Assembly: GCA_937876245.1 (NCBI GenBank)
Contig: CALEGP010000016.1
Location: 1 to 64,000 of the forward strand
Source: an uncultured Actinomycetes bacterium
Lineage (GTDB): Bacteria; Actinomycetota; Actinomycetes; Nanopelagicales; Nanopelagicaceae
Direction: 5' to 3'
Length of the DNA stretch: 64,000 nt
Shown: positions 10,466 through 21,266 of the stretch, in pieces
Layout of the letters: each line of letters begins with the position of its first letter
Position numbering within the stretch: the stretch's first letter is position 1
Notes under the pieces: model-generated
What the model saw: only the letters and a program-made list of their open reading frames with translations
Told to the model about the DNA's origin: nothing
Database searches by the model: none
Position numbers and translations under genes: made by a program

Positions 10466-11302
10466 CTATTTACTTTTGCCAACACGGGGATATGAGCCAA
10501 GGAAACGAATATCTTCACAAATTTTACGAACACCCTCTACGGCCGCCGCAACTTTTGGTTCTTCGATATGTCCTTCAGCATCAATAATGAAATGGTAGTG
10601 ACCAAGTTCGCGCCCTGTAGGTCGAGATTGAATAAAAGTTAAGTTGACGTCCTGTTTTGCAAACTCGGTGAGAATTTCGAGCAATGCTCCAGCATGATCA
10701 ATACCGATGAAGGCGACAAGTGATGTTCGGTCGTTGCCAGTTGGCCTTGGCGTAACGCCAGGTTTTTGGGCAACTACAAACCTTGTAACCGCTCCGTTGT
10801 TATCGCCAATATCTTTTGCAATAACTTCAAGCTCGTAATTTTTTGCCGCAATCTTGGATGCGATTGCTGCATCATAGTTTCCAGATATTAACCCTTGGGC
10901 AGCCGCGGCTGTTGAAGACATCTCAATAATTTCCACTTGCGGATAATTCTTAGCAATATAGGCGCGGCATTGGGATTCTGCATGGGGATGGGTTGCAATA
11001 CTTCTTATTGGTTTTTCCGCATTTCCTGGCAAGACCATTAAGGAAAATGAAACTGGAAGGGTTGTTTCAGCGGTCACAACCAGTGGTGATCCGACGGCTA
11101 GCTCATCAAGAGTTCTTGAAACAACTCCTTCGACGGAATTCTCAATTGGGACTAATACTTTTTCTGCCTCGCCATTCCGAACTGCACCAAGCGCCGCCGT
11201 CACATTTGAATACGGAATAAGGATGTCTGACTCTTGGGTTATTCCACGGAGCGCCGCTTCAGTAAATGTCCCAGCTGGCCCAAGATAGGCATACGTTGTC
11301 AT
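10466..11302 (-). CDS. pheA: Prephenate dehydratase
   Basis: [53 protein letters not shown] (ACT). Confidence 0.95.
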   Translation of the reverse strand: MTTYAYLGPAGTFTEAALRGITQESDILIPYSNVTAALGAVRNGEAEKVLVPIENSVEGVVSRTLDELAVGSPLVVTAETTLPVSFSLMVLPGNAEKPIRSIATHPHAESQCRAYIAKNYPQVEIIEMSSTAAAAQGLISGNYDAAIASKIAAKNYELEVIAKDIGDNNGAVTRFVVAQKPGVTPRPTGNDRTSLVAFIGIDHAGALLEILTEFAKQDVNLTFIQSRPTGRELGHYHFIIDAEGHIEEPKVAAAVEGVRKICEDIRFLGSYPRVGKSK

Positions 11303-11335
11303 TGGCTAAGAGTAACCGAGCCAACTCGCTCCTTG

Positions 11336-11800
11336 TTAACGGTATTTTTTGAAGAACTCGCTCAATAGCGCAGCACATTCGATTTCTTTGACACCAGATA
11401 TTACTTCAGTTCGATGTGGTGACCTTGGGTCACGCAAAATATCCCAAACCGAGCCAACTGCACCAGCTTTTTCATCCCATGCCCCGAAAACCAAAGTTTT
11501 AATTCGAGATTGCGCAATTGCTCCTGCGCACATTGCACAAGGTTCAAGGGTTACGACAATTGTGTGGCCAGCTAATCGCCAGGCACCATTTTTTTCTGCG
11601 GCTTCACGTATTGCGACAATTTCGGCATGAGCGCTGGGATCATTATCTACTTCTCGTCGATTTCTTCCACTCCCTACCAGTTCGCCTTCAGCGCTAAATA
11701 TAAGTGCGCCAACTGGTACATCTCCGGATGCGAGTGCTGATTCCGCAATTTTTATCGCCTGCAACATCTCCTTTTCAAAATTTTTACTTATTAACGTCAA
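11336..11800 (-). CDS. tadA: tRNA adenosine(34) deaminase
   Basis: HAEIVAIREAAE, TLEPCAMCAGAI. Confidence 0.93.
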   Translation of the reverse strand: MTLISKNFEKEMLQAIKIAESALASGDVPVGALIFSAEGELVGSGRNRREVDNDPSAHAEIVAIREAAEKNGAWRLAGHTIVVTLEPCAMCAGAIAQSRIKTLVFGAWDEKAGAVGSVWDILRDPRSPHRTEVISGVKEIECAALLSEFFKKYR

Positions 11801-11820
11801 CTTTTAACCACTGAATTTTC

Positions 11821-12288
11821 CTAAGGTAATTCGTAAAGTTCAGCAAATTCATTTCCAAAACCAAGCTTGGAAGCTATGGCATCCAATTGCTCGTCAGGGA
11901 AAAGTTCAGGGTCATCACATAGCGCTTCGAGTTCCATTGCGCTCATCCCAAGATCTGAAAGCAGTTCAACATCGCCTCCTGGTTGCGATTCATCATCTTC
12001 TTCCGGAAAGGGGAGGTCCAACATCTCAAGTAAATCTGATGCCAAATCAGACTCAAGCGAATAAGTAACATCGCTGATCATCATTTGCATATGTGAACCA
12101 AGAGCGCGAGCAACAATAAAGAAATCTTCTTCTATGGCGATAAGGGCCAGGGCGCCCCCGTTAGTAGCCTGGGAATTCAATTGATCCATAATTGAACCAA
12201 GGTCTCTTGTGTGAGTTAGTTCTGCCACATTCCAGCGACCCTCTTCGTGCCACGCAATAACCCCAAAATCTTCAGCCATTGCACTCAC
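11821..12288 (-). CDS. tRNA adenosine deaminase-associated protein
   Basis: 155 aa acidic protein directly upstream of tadA; typical actinobacterial pairing. Confidence 0.8.
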   Translation of the reverse strand: MSAMAEDFGVIAWHEEGRWNVAELTHTRDLGSIMDQLNSQATNGGALALIAIEEDFFIVARALGSHMQMMISDVTYSLESDLASDLLEMLDLPFPEEDDESQPGGDVELLSDLGMSAMELEALCDDPELFPDEQLDAIASKLGFGNEFAELYELP

Positions 12289-12381
12289 CTCCGATTCGCT
12301 AATTCTTACTATCTCAGGGCTTTATCTTGACACTAAAGAGGGCGAGCGACAAGCCCTTACGGCGCGAGTAAGGTATGCGTC

Positions 12382-13020
12382 GTGAAGATACACGTTGCGA
12401 ACCATCCATTGCTTGCTCATAAGTTGACAGTGCTTCGAGATGAAAAAACGAACTCACCAACTTTTCGCCAGTTAACCGAAGAGATTGTTACTTTATTGGC
12501 TTATGAAGCCACTCGAGAAGTTCGCACAATTCCAGTGACAGTTAAAACTCCTGTTGCAATGGCAAATGGTGTAGAACTCACCAAACCAAAACCAGTTGTT
12601 GTTCCAATATTGCGTGCTGGTTTGGGAATGCTTGAGGGAATGACTCGTTTAATGCCGACCGCCGAAGTTGGTTTTCTCGGAATGATTCGCGACCATGACA
12701 CGCTTCAACCTTCTACTTACGCCAATCGCTTACCAGATGATTTAACTGGTCGTCAGTGCTACATATTGGATCCTATGCTTGCAACTGGCGGAACCTTAAT
12801 TGCGGCAATTAATTATTTACTTGAACGGGGCGCAACGGATATAACTGCAATAACTATTTTGGCCGCGCCAGAAGGTATTGCGCTCTTGGAGAAAGAATTT
12901 GCTGGCAGAAACTTGCCGATTACAATTGTTACTGGCGCTCTAGATGAAAAACTAAATGAAAAGGGATATATCGTCCCTGGACTGGGTGATGCTGGCGATC
13001 GTTTATATGGAGTTGTTTAG
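12382..13020 (+). CDS. upp: Uracil phosphoribosyltransferase (GTG start)
   Basis: [40 protein letters not shown]. Confidence 0.95.
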   Translation: MKIHVANHPLLAHKLTVLRDEKTNSPTFRQLTEEIVTLLAYEATREVRTIPVTVKTPVAMANGVELTKPKPVVVPILRAGLGMLEGMTRLMPTAEVGFLGMIRDHDTLQPSTYANRLPDDLTGRQCYILDPMLATGGTLIAAINYLLERGATDITAITILAAPEGIALLEKEFAGRNLPITIVTGALDEKLNEKGYIVPGLGDAGDRLYGVV

Positions 13021-13023
13021 TAA

Positions 13024-14412
13024 GTGGCATCAACAAGTCCGGGATATGGCATAACAATCCGAGTCGAAGGTCCGCCTTCCGCTCAACCTGTTGCCGCAGT
13101 TACAACTGCCATTACAGCAGCCGGCGCTACCATTACCGCTTTGGATGTTGTTGAATCATTTTTAGACCATGTTGTTATTGATGTTACCTGCGATGCAATC
13201 GATGCCCAGCATGCCGAGGCAATTACTGCTTCAATCGATAGCCGGCCAGAACTTACCGTTCGCAACGTAAGTGATAGAACTTTTCTGCTCCATCTAGGCG
13301 GGAAGATTGAAATTCAATCTAAGGTTCCACTGAAAACTCGTGATGATTTATCTCGTGCCTATACGCCAGGCGTCGCCAGAATTTCGCAAGCTATCGCTGC
13401 CGATAAATCAGATGCTCGTCGATTAACAATAAAACGAAATACTGTCGCGGTTGTTACCGATGGCTCGGCAGTTTTAGGTCTGGGAAATCTTGGCCCAGAG
13501 GCTGCGCTTCCGGTTATGGAAGGTAAAGCTGCGCTTTTTAAACGTTTTGCAGATGTTGATGCCTGGCCAGTTTGCTTAGACACCCAGGATGTCGATGAGA
13601 TTGTTCGGACCATACAAATTATTGCTCCAGTTTACGGAGGCATAAATCTCGAAGATATTTCGGCGCCCAGATGTTTCGAAATAGAGCGAAGATTGCGTGA
13701 TTTATTAGATATTCCAGTCTTTCATGATGACCAACATGGAACCGCAATTGTTGTGTTGGCTGCACTTACAAATGCTTTAAAGTTTGTAAAGAAAGATCTA
13801 GCTAGCGTAAGAATCATCATGAGTGGTGCTGGTGCTGCGGGAACTGCAATTGCTCGGTTACTAGTAGCCAGCGGTGCGAAAAATATTATCGGTTTTGATA
13901 AGGATGGATTAGTTGCTGAACACAAAGTCGGTGACGAACAGATGCGTACCTGGTTCGTTGATAATTGTGCTCCAGGTGAATTTCATGGAAATATCTCGGA
14001 GGCAATGGTTGGGGCCGACATTTTCATTGGAGTAAGCGCGCCAAATGTTTTGACTGAAACTGATGTAGCAGTTATGGCCGATGGGGCAATTGTTTTTGCA
14101 CTCGCAAACCCAGATCCCGAAATTGATCCAATAATTGCTCGTAAATATGCAGCTGTCGTGGCCACGGGAAGAAGTGACCAGCCAAATCAGATCAATAATG
14201 TGCTCGCATTTCCCGGAATTTTTCGTGGGCTGTTAGATGGCCGAATAACTAAGATTACTGATGCCATGCTAGTCGCCGCAGCAGAAGCCATCTCTTCGTG
14301 CGTCAGCTCAGAGCAGTTAAATGCCAATTACATCGTGCCTAGTGTTTTCGATACTCAAGTTGTTTCAAAGGTTGCTGAAGCGGTGAAATTGTTAGGAAAA
14401 TCTAACGCTTAA
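13024..14412 (+). CDS. NAD(P)-dependent malic enzyme with N-terminal ACT-like domain
   Basis: SRAYTPGVARIS, LGNLGPEAALPVMEGKA, PVFHDDQHGTAIVVLAAL; ~85 aa N-terminal regulatory extension. Confidence 0.92.
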   Translation: MASTSPGYGITIRVEGPPSAQPVAAVTTAITAAGATITALDVVESFLDHVVIDVTCDAIDAQHAEAITASIDSRPELTVRNVSDRTFLLHLGGKIEIQSKVPLKTRDDLSRAYTPGVARISQAIAADKSDARRLTIKRNTVAVVTDGSAVLGLGNLGPEAALPVMEGKAALFKRFADVDAWPVCLDTQDVDEIVRTIQIIAPVYGGINLEDISAPRCFEIERRLRDLLDIPVFHDDQHGTAIVVLAALTNALKFVKKDLASVRIIMSGAGAAGTAIARLLVASGAKNIIGFDKDGLVAEHKVGDEQMRTWFVDNCAPGEFHGNISEAMVGADIFIGVSAPNVLTETDVAVMADGAIVFALANPDPEIDPIIARKYAAVVATGRSDQPNQINNVLAFPGIFRGLLDGRITKITDAMLVAAAEAISSCVSSEQLNANYIVPSVFDTQVVSKVAEAVKLLGKSNA

Positions 14413-15316
14413 ATAGCCGAGATTGTCCGCCAGCCAATACTCCAACGTAAGTCATTGCAATCCCCGAGACTAAGTACCAGGTAACTTGGTTGCCATTAGT
14501 CGGTGAAAAGAAATCAATTGCCAGAGATCCAACCAGTGTCCCACCAACGCTAAAGAGCGTAAATGTCAGGACTCCAAGGTGCTGAACAATTGTTGACGTG
14601 AAGGCAATATAAATTACGCCGACAGTTCCCCCGGTATAAATCCACCAAGGCCCGCTAGGCAAGGACACAATCGCATTTCCTTTAATTAGGAGGAGCGCAA
14701 ATAATAAAATTACCAACATAGAAGTTCCCATTATGAAATTTAGAAGCGAAGTTGTGAAGCTTGCCCTGGAATACTCGTTTATCTGGCCGTTAAGGGCGCG
14801 CTGGACACCGACTAACATTCCGGCAATTACTGCTAGAAAAAGAGCCACAACCGAAAATGAAGCAACGGAAATTCGATCTAAGACTGAAAGCAGTACTGCT
14901 AAAACTGTGATCAATGCCGCTGCTACTCGCCGCCTGGAAATAAGTTTCTTTCCGCCTCCCGTTAACCCAATCCGGTCTACAACCAAAGACATAGCCGTTT
15001 GACCTGCGATTGAGGCCACTGAATAGAGAGCAACGCCAATGAGTGGAACAACTTGAGTCTGCAGTGCAACGAAACTGCCCCCTAGGACACCTGCAAAAAG
15101 CCGCCACCTTGGAATTTGTTTTGCTGCCACCGCACTTCGCAAATTTCTCGCTCCTCGTTTAATTGACGAATTAAATGGAGCGATTACAGAAATAACAATT
15201 AAGCCTGAACCAAACGAAACAAGTGCTGCCTCAATGCTGTTACCCAGTAGATGTGAAAGTTCGCCATTCGCACGGGACTGAAGGGCAATCATCACACCGG
15301 AAATAGTCGCCAACAC
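14402..15316 (-). CDS. DMT/YdcZ-type (DUF606) transporter
   Basis: Multi-TM; two similar halves; paralogous to 62266..63198. Confidence 0.7.
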   Translation of the reverse strand: MLATISGVMIALQSRANGELSHLLGNSIEAALVSFGSGLIVISVIAPFNSSIKRGARNLRSAVAAKQIPRWRLFAGVLGGSFVALQTQVVPLIGVALYSVASIAGQTAMSLVVDRIGLTGGGKKLISRRRVAAALITVLAVLLSVLDRISVASFSVVALFLAVIAGMLVGVQRALNGQINEYSRASFTTSLLNFIMGTSMLVILLFALLLIKGNAIVSLPSGPWWIYTGGTVGVIYIAFTSTIVQHLGVLTFTLFSVGGTLVGSLAIDFFSPTNGNQVTWYLVSGIAMTYVGVLAGGQSRLFKR

Positions 15317-15347
15317 TTCGAGTCGGGCGACTTGTGCATGGGAGCTC

Positions 15348-17129
15348 TTAATTTTCCAACTCCTCTAACCGCGAATTTGCCAAGAGCCAAGCTTCTTCAG
15401 TATGGGATCTGCATGTAATTCTAGTAGCCAATTCCTCCATAATTAAAGACAATTTCTCATGATCGAAGGCGAGTTCTTCCTGCTTGCTTTCAAGTTCTAG
15501 AATTTCCGAATCTAGTTTGGTTATCTGCCTTTCAGATTTTGCTATTTCTTTTTTTACCTCGCGTATTTCAAGAATTTTTGAAGTTTTGTTTTTAGAAACA
15601 GTCGTCGGATTATTTGACGGTACCTGTGCTCGAAGTCTTAAATATTCATCAATGCCCCCGGGTAAATCTCGCAATTTCCCATCTCCGAGCAGCCCAACAA
15701 ATCCATCACATACCCGCTCTAGGAAATATCTATCGTGGGAAATAACTAGAAGTGTTCCTCCAAACGAATCAAGCAAGTCCTCTAGCGCTGTAAGGGTTTC
15801 GACATCAAAATCATTTGTCGGTTCATCGAGCAATAAAACGTTGGGACTGTCCATCAATAGGCGAGTTAATTGCAATCTGCGCCGCTCGCCACCCGACAAC
15901 TCCCCAACTGGAGTCCACTGTAAATCAGTGTTAAATCCCAGTTTTTCGCAGAGCTGACTGGCCGTAAGTTCTTTTCCATTTCCAAGTTGCACTTGGTTGG
16001 CAATCTTTTCGACAGCTTCTAATACCCGCCAACTTGGGTCTAGCTCTTCTAAATGTTGCGACAAGAGTGCGGCTTTTACTGTGACACCCGTTGTTATTTT
16101 CCCGGCAGAAACCTTGATTTGCCCCAATAGTGCGCGAATTAAAGTTGTTTTTCCGGCGCCATTTACGCCAACAATCCCGATGCGATCGCCTGGCCCTACA
16201 TTCCAATACAGTCCATCCAAGATTGGCTTATCGCCAATTTTTATTGATGCTTGATGGATCTCAAATACGGTATTGCCGAGTCTATTAGCCGCGAAATTTA
16301 GAAGTTCAGTTTCATTTCTAGGTGGCGGTTCATTTGCAATTAGCGTGTTTGCGGCCTCGATTCGGAATTTTGGCTTTGCGGTTCGGGCCGGAGCGCCGCG
16401 GCGCAACCAAGCCAGCTCTTTTCGAATTAACATGTTGCGCTTACCATCTTCAACTGTTTCTTGCCTAGCCCGTTCTGCTTTTGAAAGTACATAGGCGGAG
16501 TACCCGCCCTCGTAGGCTAAAACTTTGCCATCGACTACTTCCCAAATTTGTTCGGATACCTCATCAAGGAACCAGCGATCGTGAGTTATTACCACGACGG
16601 CCAATTTTGTTGTGCGTTTTATATAACTAGCCAACCACGAAACCCCTTCGACATCTAGATGATTTGTTGGTTCATCCAAGAGCACCAGGTCAAAATCTCC
16701 AATTAGGAGTTTGGCTAAATTAACTCGGCGTCGTTCTCCGCCGGAAAGTTGAGAAATCTTTCGATCCAATAATTCTTCGCTAAACCCGCCGAAGAGACCA
16801 TTCAAGACTTCGCGAACTTTTACATTGCCAGCCCATTCATGAACTTCTGTTTCGCCTAGTACTACATCTCTTACAATTGCGTCTTCATCAACATCGTCGG
16901 CTTGACTCAGGATTCCAATATTTACCGAGCCTGCTTTTGCGATACGTCCAGCATCGGGACTTTCACTTCCTGCCATAATTTTCAAAAGTGTACTTTTCCC
17001 GCCGCCATTTCTTCCGACGATTCCTATCCGTTCGCCCTCATTTACGCCCAAGGAAACACCCTCTAGCAGGGGTCGGATATCGAAAGCCTTGGAGACTGCT
17101 TCAAGATTCAATAAATTTCGCCCGGCCAT
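15348..17129 (-). CDS. ABC-F family ATPase (Uup/EttA-like)
   Basis: Two ABC domains: GRNGGGKST/LSGGERRRVNLAKLL and GVNGAGKTT/LSGGERRRLQLTRLL; no TM; C-terminal coiled coil. Confidence 0.92.
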   Translation of the reverse strand: MAGRNLLNLEAVSKAFDIRPLLEGVSLGVNEGERIGIVGRNGGGKSTLLKIMAGSESPDAGRIAKAGSVNIGILSQADDVDEDAIVRDVVLGETEVHEWAGNVKVREVLNGLFGGFSEELLDRKISQLSGGERRRVNLAKLLIGDFDLVLLDEPTNHLDVEGVSWLASYIKRTTKLAVVVITHDRWFLDEVSEQIWEVVDGKVLAYEGGYSAYVLSKAERARQETVEDGKRNMLIRKELAWLRRGAPARTAKPKFRIEAANTLIANEPPPRNETELLNFAANRLGNTVFEIHQASIKIGDKPILDGLYWNVGPGDRIGIVGVNGAGKTTLIRALLGQIKVSAGKITTGVTVKAALLSQHLEELDPSWRVLEAVEKIANQVQLGNGKELTASQLCEKLGFNTDLQWTPVGELSGGERRRLQLTRLLMDSPNVLLLDEPTNDFDVETLTALEDLLDSFGGTLLVISHDRYFLERVCDGFVGLLGDGKLRDLPGGIDEYLRLRAQVPSNNPTTVSKNKTSKILEIREVKKEIAKSERQITKLDSEILELESKQEELAFDHEKLSLIMEELATRITCRSHTEEAWLLANSRLEELEN

Positions 17130-17165
17130 TGTCCAAGAGTATTTGACGATTGCTAGAGTAGGTAA

Positions 17166-18440
17166 ATGGCTGTTACCGATAGAAAATATGCGCTCGATCT
17201 TGATTCGAAAGACCCTCTTGGCAAGTTTCGATCTGAGTTTGTAATCGAAGAGAACGAAATATGCTACCTCGATGGCAATTCACTTGGCCGCTTGCCTCAT
17301 AAAACCATTAAAGCCATAAATGATTATCTGCTCAACGACTGGGGAGCCAAAGTTGTCGAGGGTTGGAGTGAGTGGATCGAGGAGCCGTTTACCACTGGCG
17401 ACTTATTGGGAAGAGCAACTCTTGGAGCAGCTTCGGACCAAGTCTTGGTAACCGATACTACTTCAGTTAATTTCTACCAGCTAGCGGGTGCTGCGCTTGC
17501 TGCAAGGCCAGGTCGTAAAACCATTATTATTGATGCCGCGAACTTTCCTACCGATAGATATATCTTGCAGGGTTATGCCAAGCAACAGGGTCTCAACTTA
17601 ATTGTTATTGACAATGAAGACCCAGAAATTTCTGAGCATGAGCGAATAACGCCGGAAATCCTGGAAAAATATATGAGCGAGGATGTTGCATTTGTTTCAT
17701 TCGAAGTTATTCAGTATCGCGCGGGGGCAAGAAATAACATCCGTGCGATCACAGATCTCGCACGTAAATATGGAGCACTCACTATTTGGGATTGCAGCCA
17801 TGCGATTGGCGCCATCGACCTCCAATTCGATGCAGATGGCATAGACCTCGCCGTTGGCTGTACTTATAAGTTTGGAAGTGCTGGCCCGGGAGCGCCTGGC
17901 TGGCTTTATGTTTCCAAGCGGATCCAAAATGAATTGCAGGTTCCAATTCAGGGCTGGCACGCTCAGGAACATCAATTTGAAATGGGCGCGAATTTTAAGA
18001 AGGCTCCCGGCTTAGCTGGATTTCAAATTGCAACACCATCCATCATTGCTCTTCGTTCAGTTCAAACTTCATTTGGAATTATTGAAGAAGCTGGAATAAA
18101 AAATATCGAAGCTAAATGTGCAACTGGAACTCAAATGATGATTGAGCTTTTTGATGCTTGGCTGGCTGATCTAGGATTCATTCTCAATACACCCAGGGAT
18201 GCTATGTTGCGTGGCGGTCATGTTTCTCTAGTACACCCAGAGGCCAAGAGAATTGCTTTTGCATTACGACAATTTGCAAATGTGATTCCTGATTACCGAG
18301 CTCCAAACTCAGTTAGATTGGCAATCTCTCCTCTTCAGAATTCGTACGTAGAAATCTGGGATGGCTTTCAGAGGCTTAGAGACTTAGTTTCGACTCGTCA
18401 ATATGAGAAGATTTCGAATACCGATTCAAAAGTTACGTAG
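17166..18440 (+). CDS. kynU: Kynureninase
   Basis: FVIEENEICYLDGNSLGRLP, DTTSVNFYQL, WDCSHAIGAIDL, GCTYKFGSAGPGAPGWLYVSKR. Confidence 0.93.
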   Translation: MAVTDRKYALDLDSKDPLGKFRSEFVIEENEICYLDGNSLGRLPHKTIKAINDYLLNDWGAKVVEGWSEWIEEPFTTGDLLGRATLGAASDQVLVTDTTSVNFYQLAGAALAARPGRKTIIIDAANFPTDRYILQGYAKQQGLNLIVIDNEDPEISEHERITPEILEKYMSEDVAFVSFEVIQYRAGARNNIRAITDLARKYGALTIWDCSHAIGAIDLQFDADGIDLAVGCTYKFGSAGPGAPGWLYVSKRIQNELQVPIQGWHAQEHQFEMGANFKKAPGLAGFQIATPSIIALRSVQTSFGIIEEAGIKNIEAKCATGTQMMIELFDAWLADLGFILNTPRDAMLRGGHVSLVHPEAKRIAFALRQFANVIPDYRAPNSVRLAISPLQNSYVEIWDGFQRLRDLVSTRQYEKISNTDSKVT

Positions 18441-18444
18441 TTTT

Positions 18445-18867
18445 TTAAATCTTTACAGTAACTGCATTTTCTAGCCAAGAAATAATTTCAGTTGTTGGTG
18501 TTCCTGGTGTAAATATTTCGCCAACCCCCATACTTTTCAGCACAATCTTGTCGGCTTCTGGAATAATTCCGCCGCCAAAAACCACGATATCTTCAGCTTT
18601 ACTTTCTCTAAGTAATTTCATAATTCTTGCAAAAATTGTCATGTGCGCGCCGGAAAGAATAGAAAGTCCGATTGCTTGAACATCTTCCTGAATAGCGGTC
18701 GCAATGATTTGTTCTGGACTTTGGTGGAGGCCAGTATAAATAACTTCACATCCAGCATCTCGTAGCGCTCGAGCAACTACTTTCGCACCACGGTCATGGC
18801 CATCTAAACCAGGCTTAGCCACAACCACACGAATAGGTACTGGTCGAGACATTTTAGACATGACCAC
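18445..18867 (-). CDS. B12-binding (small) subunit of acyl-CoA mutase
   Basis: [37 protein letters not shown] (DxHxxG cobalamin motif). Confidence 0.92.
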   Translation of the reverse strand: MVMSKMSRPVPIRVVVAKPGLDGHDRGAKVVARALRDAGCEVIYTGLHQSPEQIIATAIQEDVQAIGLSILSGAHMTIFARIMKLLRESKAEDIVVFGGGIIPEADKIVLKSMGVGEIFTPGTPTTEIISWLENAVTVKI

Positions 18868-18903
18868 AACTTATCATGGGAAATATGTCGTAGGGTTTGG
18901 CGC

Positions 18904-19662
18904 ATGAGTCAACCCGATCGCACCCAGCTTTTAGCCGAAGTCCAAAGCGGGGATCGTCAGGCTCTTGCTAGGGCAATAACCTTAATAGAAAATGATCCCA
19001 CTACTTTTACTCTTCCAAAAAGTGGATCAACTGCCCAGATAGTTGGAGTCACTGGTGCTCCAGGGGTGGGTAAATCCACCACTGTTGACGCGTTACTTAA
19101 ATTGCTTAGAGCTAAAAAATTAAGTATTGCTGTGCTGGCGGTTGATCCCTCCTCGCCAATTTCAGGTGGCGCTCTTCTTGGTGATCGAATTCGACTTACT
19201 GATCACTTTACTGATTCTGGTGTATTTATCCGATCGCTTGCAACTCGTGGTCACCTTGGAGGTTTAACTGAAGCAACCAGTGCGGTCTTGCAGTTAATTC
19301 AATTAGCAAACTTTGATTTTATAATTGTTGAAACGGTTGGTGTGGGACAGAGCGAAGTTGAAGTCATGAGAGTTGTAGATTCTGTGTTGGTCGTGTTGGC
19401 CCCAGGTATGGGTGATGGAATCCAAGCATCTAAGGCAGGTTTATTAGAAATTGGTGACATATATTTAGTGAACAAATCAGATCGGGAAGGAGCGAAGCAG
19501 ACCGCACAAGATATTGAGCGTTCTATCGCAATGTCGCCACCTAAGACTCTTGGTGGCCAATCGTGGACTCCTCCAGTTTTATTGGGAGCCATGCATAACG
19601 GGACCGGAATTAATGAACTCATGGAACAAATTCTTGCCCATGGAAAACTTGTGCTTCAGTGA
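18904..19662 (+). CDS. meaB: MeaB/ArgK-family mutase chaperone GTPase
   Basis: GVTGAPGVGKSTTVDALL, AVLAVDPSSPISGGALLGDRIRL, VETVGVGQSEVEV, NKSD. Confidence 0.95.
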   Translation: MSQPDRTQLLAEVQSGDRQALARAITLIENDPTTFTLPKSGSTAQIVGVTGAPGVGKSTTVDALLKLLRAKKLSIAVLAVDPSSPISGGALLGDRIRLTDHFTDSGVFIRSLATRGHLGGLTEATSAVLQLIQLANFDFIIVETVGVGQSEVEVMRVVDSVLVVLAPGMGDGIQASKAGLLEIGDIYLVNKSDREGAKQTAQDIERSIAMSPPKTLGGQSWTPPVLLGAMHNGTGINELMEQILAHGKLVLQ

Positions 19663-21266
19663 TAGAAAGCGCGCACCTAGATTCCTTTGTGAGAGATAAC
19701 TTGCCAGACCCCTCACTTTGGCCCGATTTAATTTTGGATCATCCATCTGCTACTTATCCGGATCGACTAAATGCAAGTTTTGAGTTGTTAGAGAAAACCA
19801 TTTTGCTCGTCGGTGCAGAGAAGGCCGCAATCATCGCCTCAGATGGAAAATATAGTTATGGCCAGTTGCTGGATTTAGTTAATAAGTTGGCAAATTATTT
19901 GAAATCTCAAGGAGTCCTATCTGGTAATCGAGTTGCGATCCGAGGACCTAATAATGCTATGACAGTTGCTCTCTGGCTTGCGATTTTACGCCTCGGCGCC
20001 ATTGCAGTAACCACAATCCCATTACAGCGGGCTGCCGAACTAGAAAAAATTGTGGAAGTCGGCAAGATTCAATTTGCCCTTGTCGATCACAGATTTACTG
20101 AAGAGTGGAATGCTCTTACTAATTATTCTGGTAGGACCATAATTTTTGGTGGAGAAAATGACTTTCTTCCCGACGTAATGAAACAGAGTCCGATATTTCC
20201 AATTTGTGATACTGCATCTGATGATGTTGGCCTATTGGCCTTTACCTCAGGCTCTACCGGAATCCCAAAAGCAACAATTCATTTTCATCGAGATATTCTG
20301 GCCATCGCAGATACTTTTTCTAGGCATGTAGTCAAGCCGACTCAGAACGATATTTTTTCTGGAAGCCCTCCAATTGCATTCACATTTGGATTGGGCGGAT
20401 TGGTCATATTCCCATTTAGGGTTGGTGCAACAACGGTATTACTGGAAACAGCTAGCCCACCAATTTTATTGGACAAGGTTAGTGAACATAGGATTTCTTG
20501 TTTGTTTACTGCACCAACCGCGTATCGTGCGATGCTGCCATTGCTTGCTGGAAGAGATATTTCTTCATTACGCCGATGCATCTCTGCCGGCGAACATCTT
20601 CCTCTTGCGACCTGGCGTGCCTGGTTTGAAGCAACTGGGCAGAAGTTAATCGATGGCATAGGGGCAACCGAATTGCTCCATATATTTATTTCTTCAAGTG
20701 ACCATGAGATTATTCCGGGCCTCACCGGAAAGCCGGTGCCTGGATATCTTGCGAAAGTTGTGGATTCCAATTTCGAGGAAGTAGCCGATGGGGAACATGG
20801 ATTTCTGGCCGTAAAAGGGCCTACTGGTTGTCGCTACCTAAATGATGAGCGCCAGAGCAATTACGTCGTAAATGGGTGGAATTTAACTGGCGATATTTAT
20901 ACTCGCACCGCAGATGGCTATTTCAAATATGAGTCTCGGGCAGATGACATGATTATTTCAAGTGGCTATAACATTGCCGCGCCGGAAGTCGAGAATGCAC
21001 TTCTCTCACATAAAAGTGTTGCTGAGGTTGCAGTCGTTGGATTGCCGGATGATGCGCGGGGAATGATAGTTACGGCATATGTTGTTCTGCGTCCTGAGTT
21101 CATCGCTTCAGAAGTATTGTGTAAGGAATTACAAGATCATGTTAAGAATCAGATTGCCCCATATAAATACCCGAGGTCGCTGTATTTTGTAGATTCTTTG
21201 CCGAAAACAACTACTGGAAAACTTCAGAGATTTAGGTTAAAACAAGAAATTTCTGAAGCAGACTAG
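19659..21266 (+). CDS. AMP-dependent benzoate/2-aminobenzoate (anthranilate)-CoA ligase family
   Basis: LLAFTSGSTGIPKATIHFHRD, GIGATELLHIFISS, TTGKLQRFRL; overlaps meaB by 4 nt. Confidence 0.8.
   Translation: MIESAHLDSFVRDNLPDPSLWPDLILDHPSATYPDRLNASFELLEKTILLVGAEKAAIIASDGKYSYGQLLDLVNKLANYLKSQGVLSGNRVAIRGPNNAMTVALWLAILRLGAIAVTTIPLQRAAELEKIVEVGKIQFALVDHRFTEEWNALTNYSGRTIIFGGENDFLPDVMKQSPIFPICDTASDDVGLLAFTSGSTGIPKATIHFHRDILAIADTFSRHVVKPTQNDIFSGSPPIAFTFGLGGLVIFPFRVGATTVLLETASPPILLDKVSEHRISCLFTAPTAYRAMLPLLAGRDISSLRRCISAGEHLPLATWRAWFEATGQKLIDGIGATELLHIFISSSDHEIIPGLTGKPVPGYLAKVVDSNFEEVADGEHGFLAVKGPTGCRYLNDERQSNYVVNGWNLTGDIYTRTADGYFKYESRADDMIISSGYNIAAPEVENALLSHKSVAEVAVVGLPDDARGMIVTAYVVLRPEFIASEVLCKELQDHVKNQIAPYKYPRSLYFVDSLPKTTTGKLQRFRLKQEISEAD

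Noticed and set aside
17143-17156. Full operator copy upstream of kynU (TTGACGATTGCTAG)
   Set aside because: Only the left half matches; it could equally be a -35 element, so it was not counted as a regulon member.
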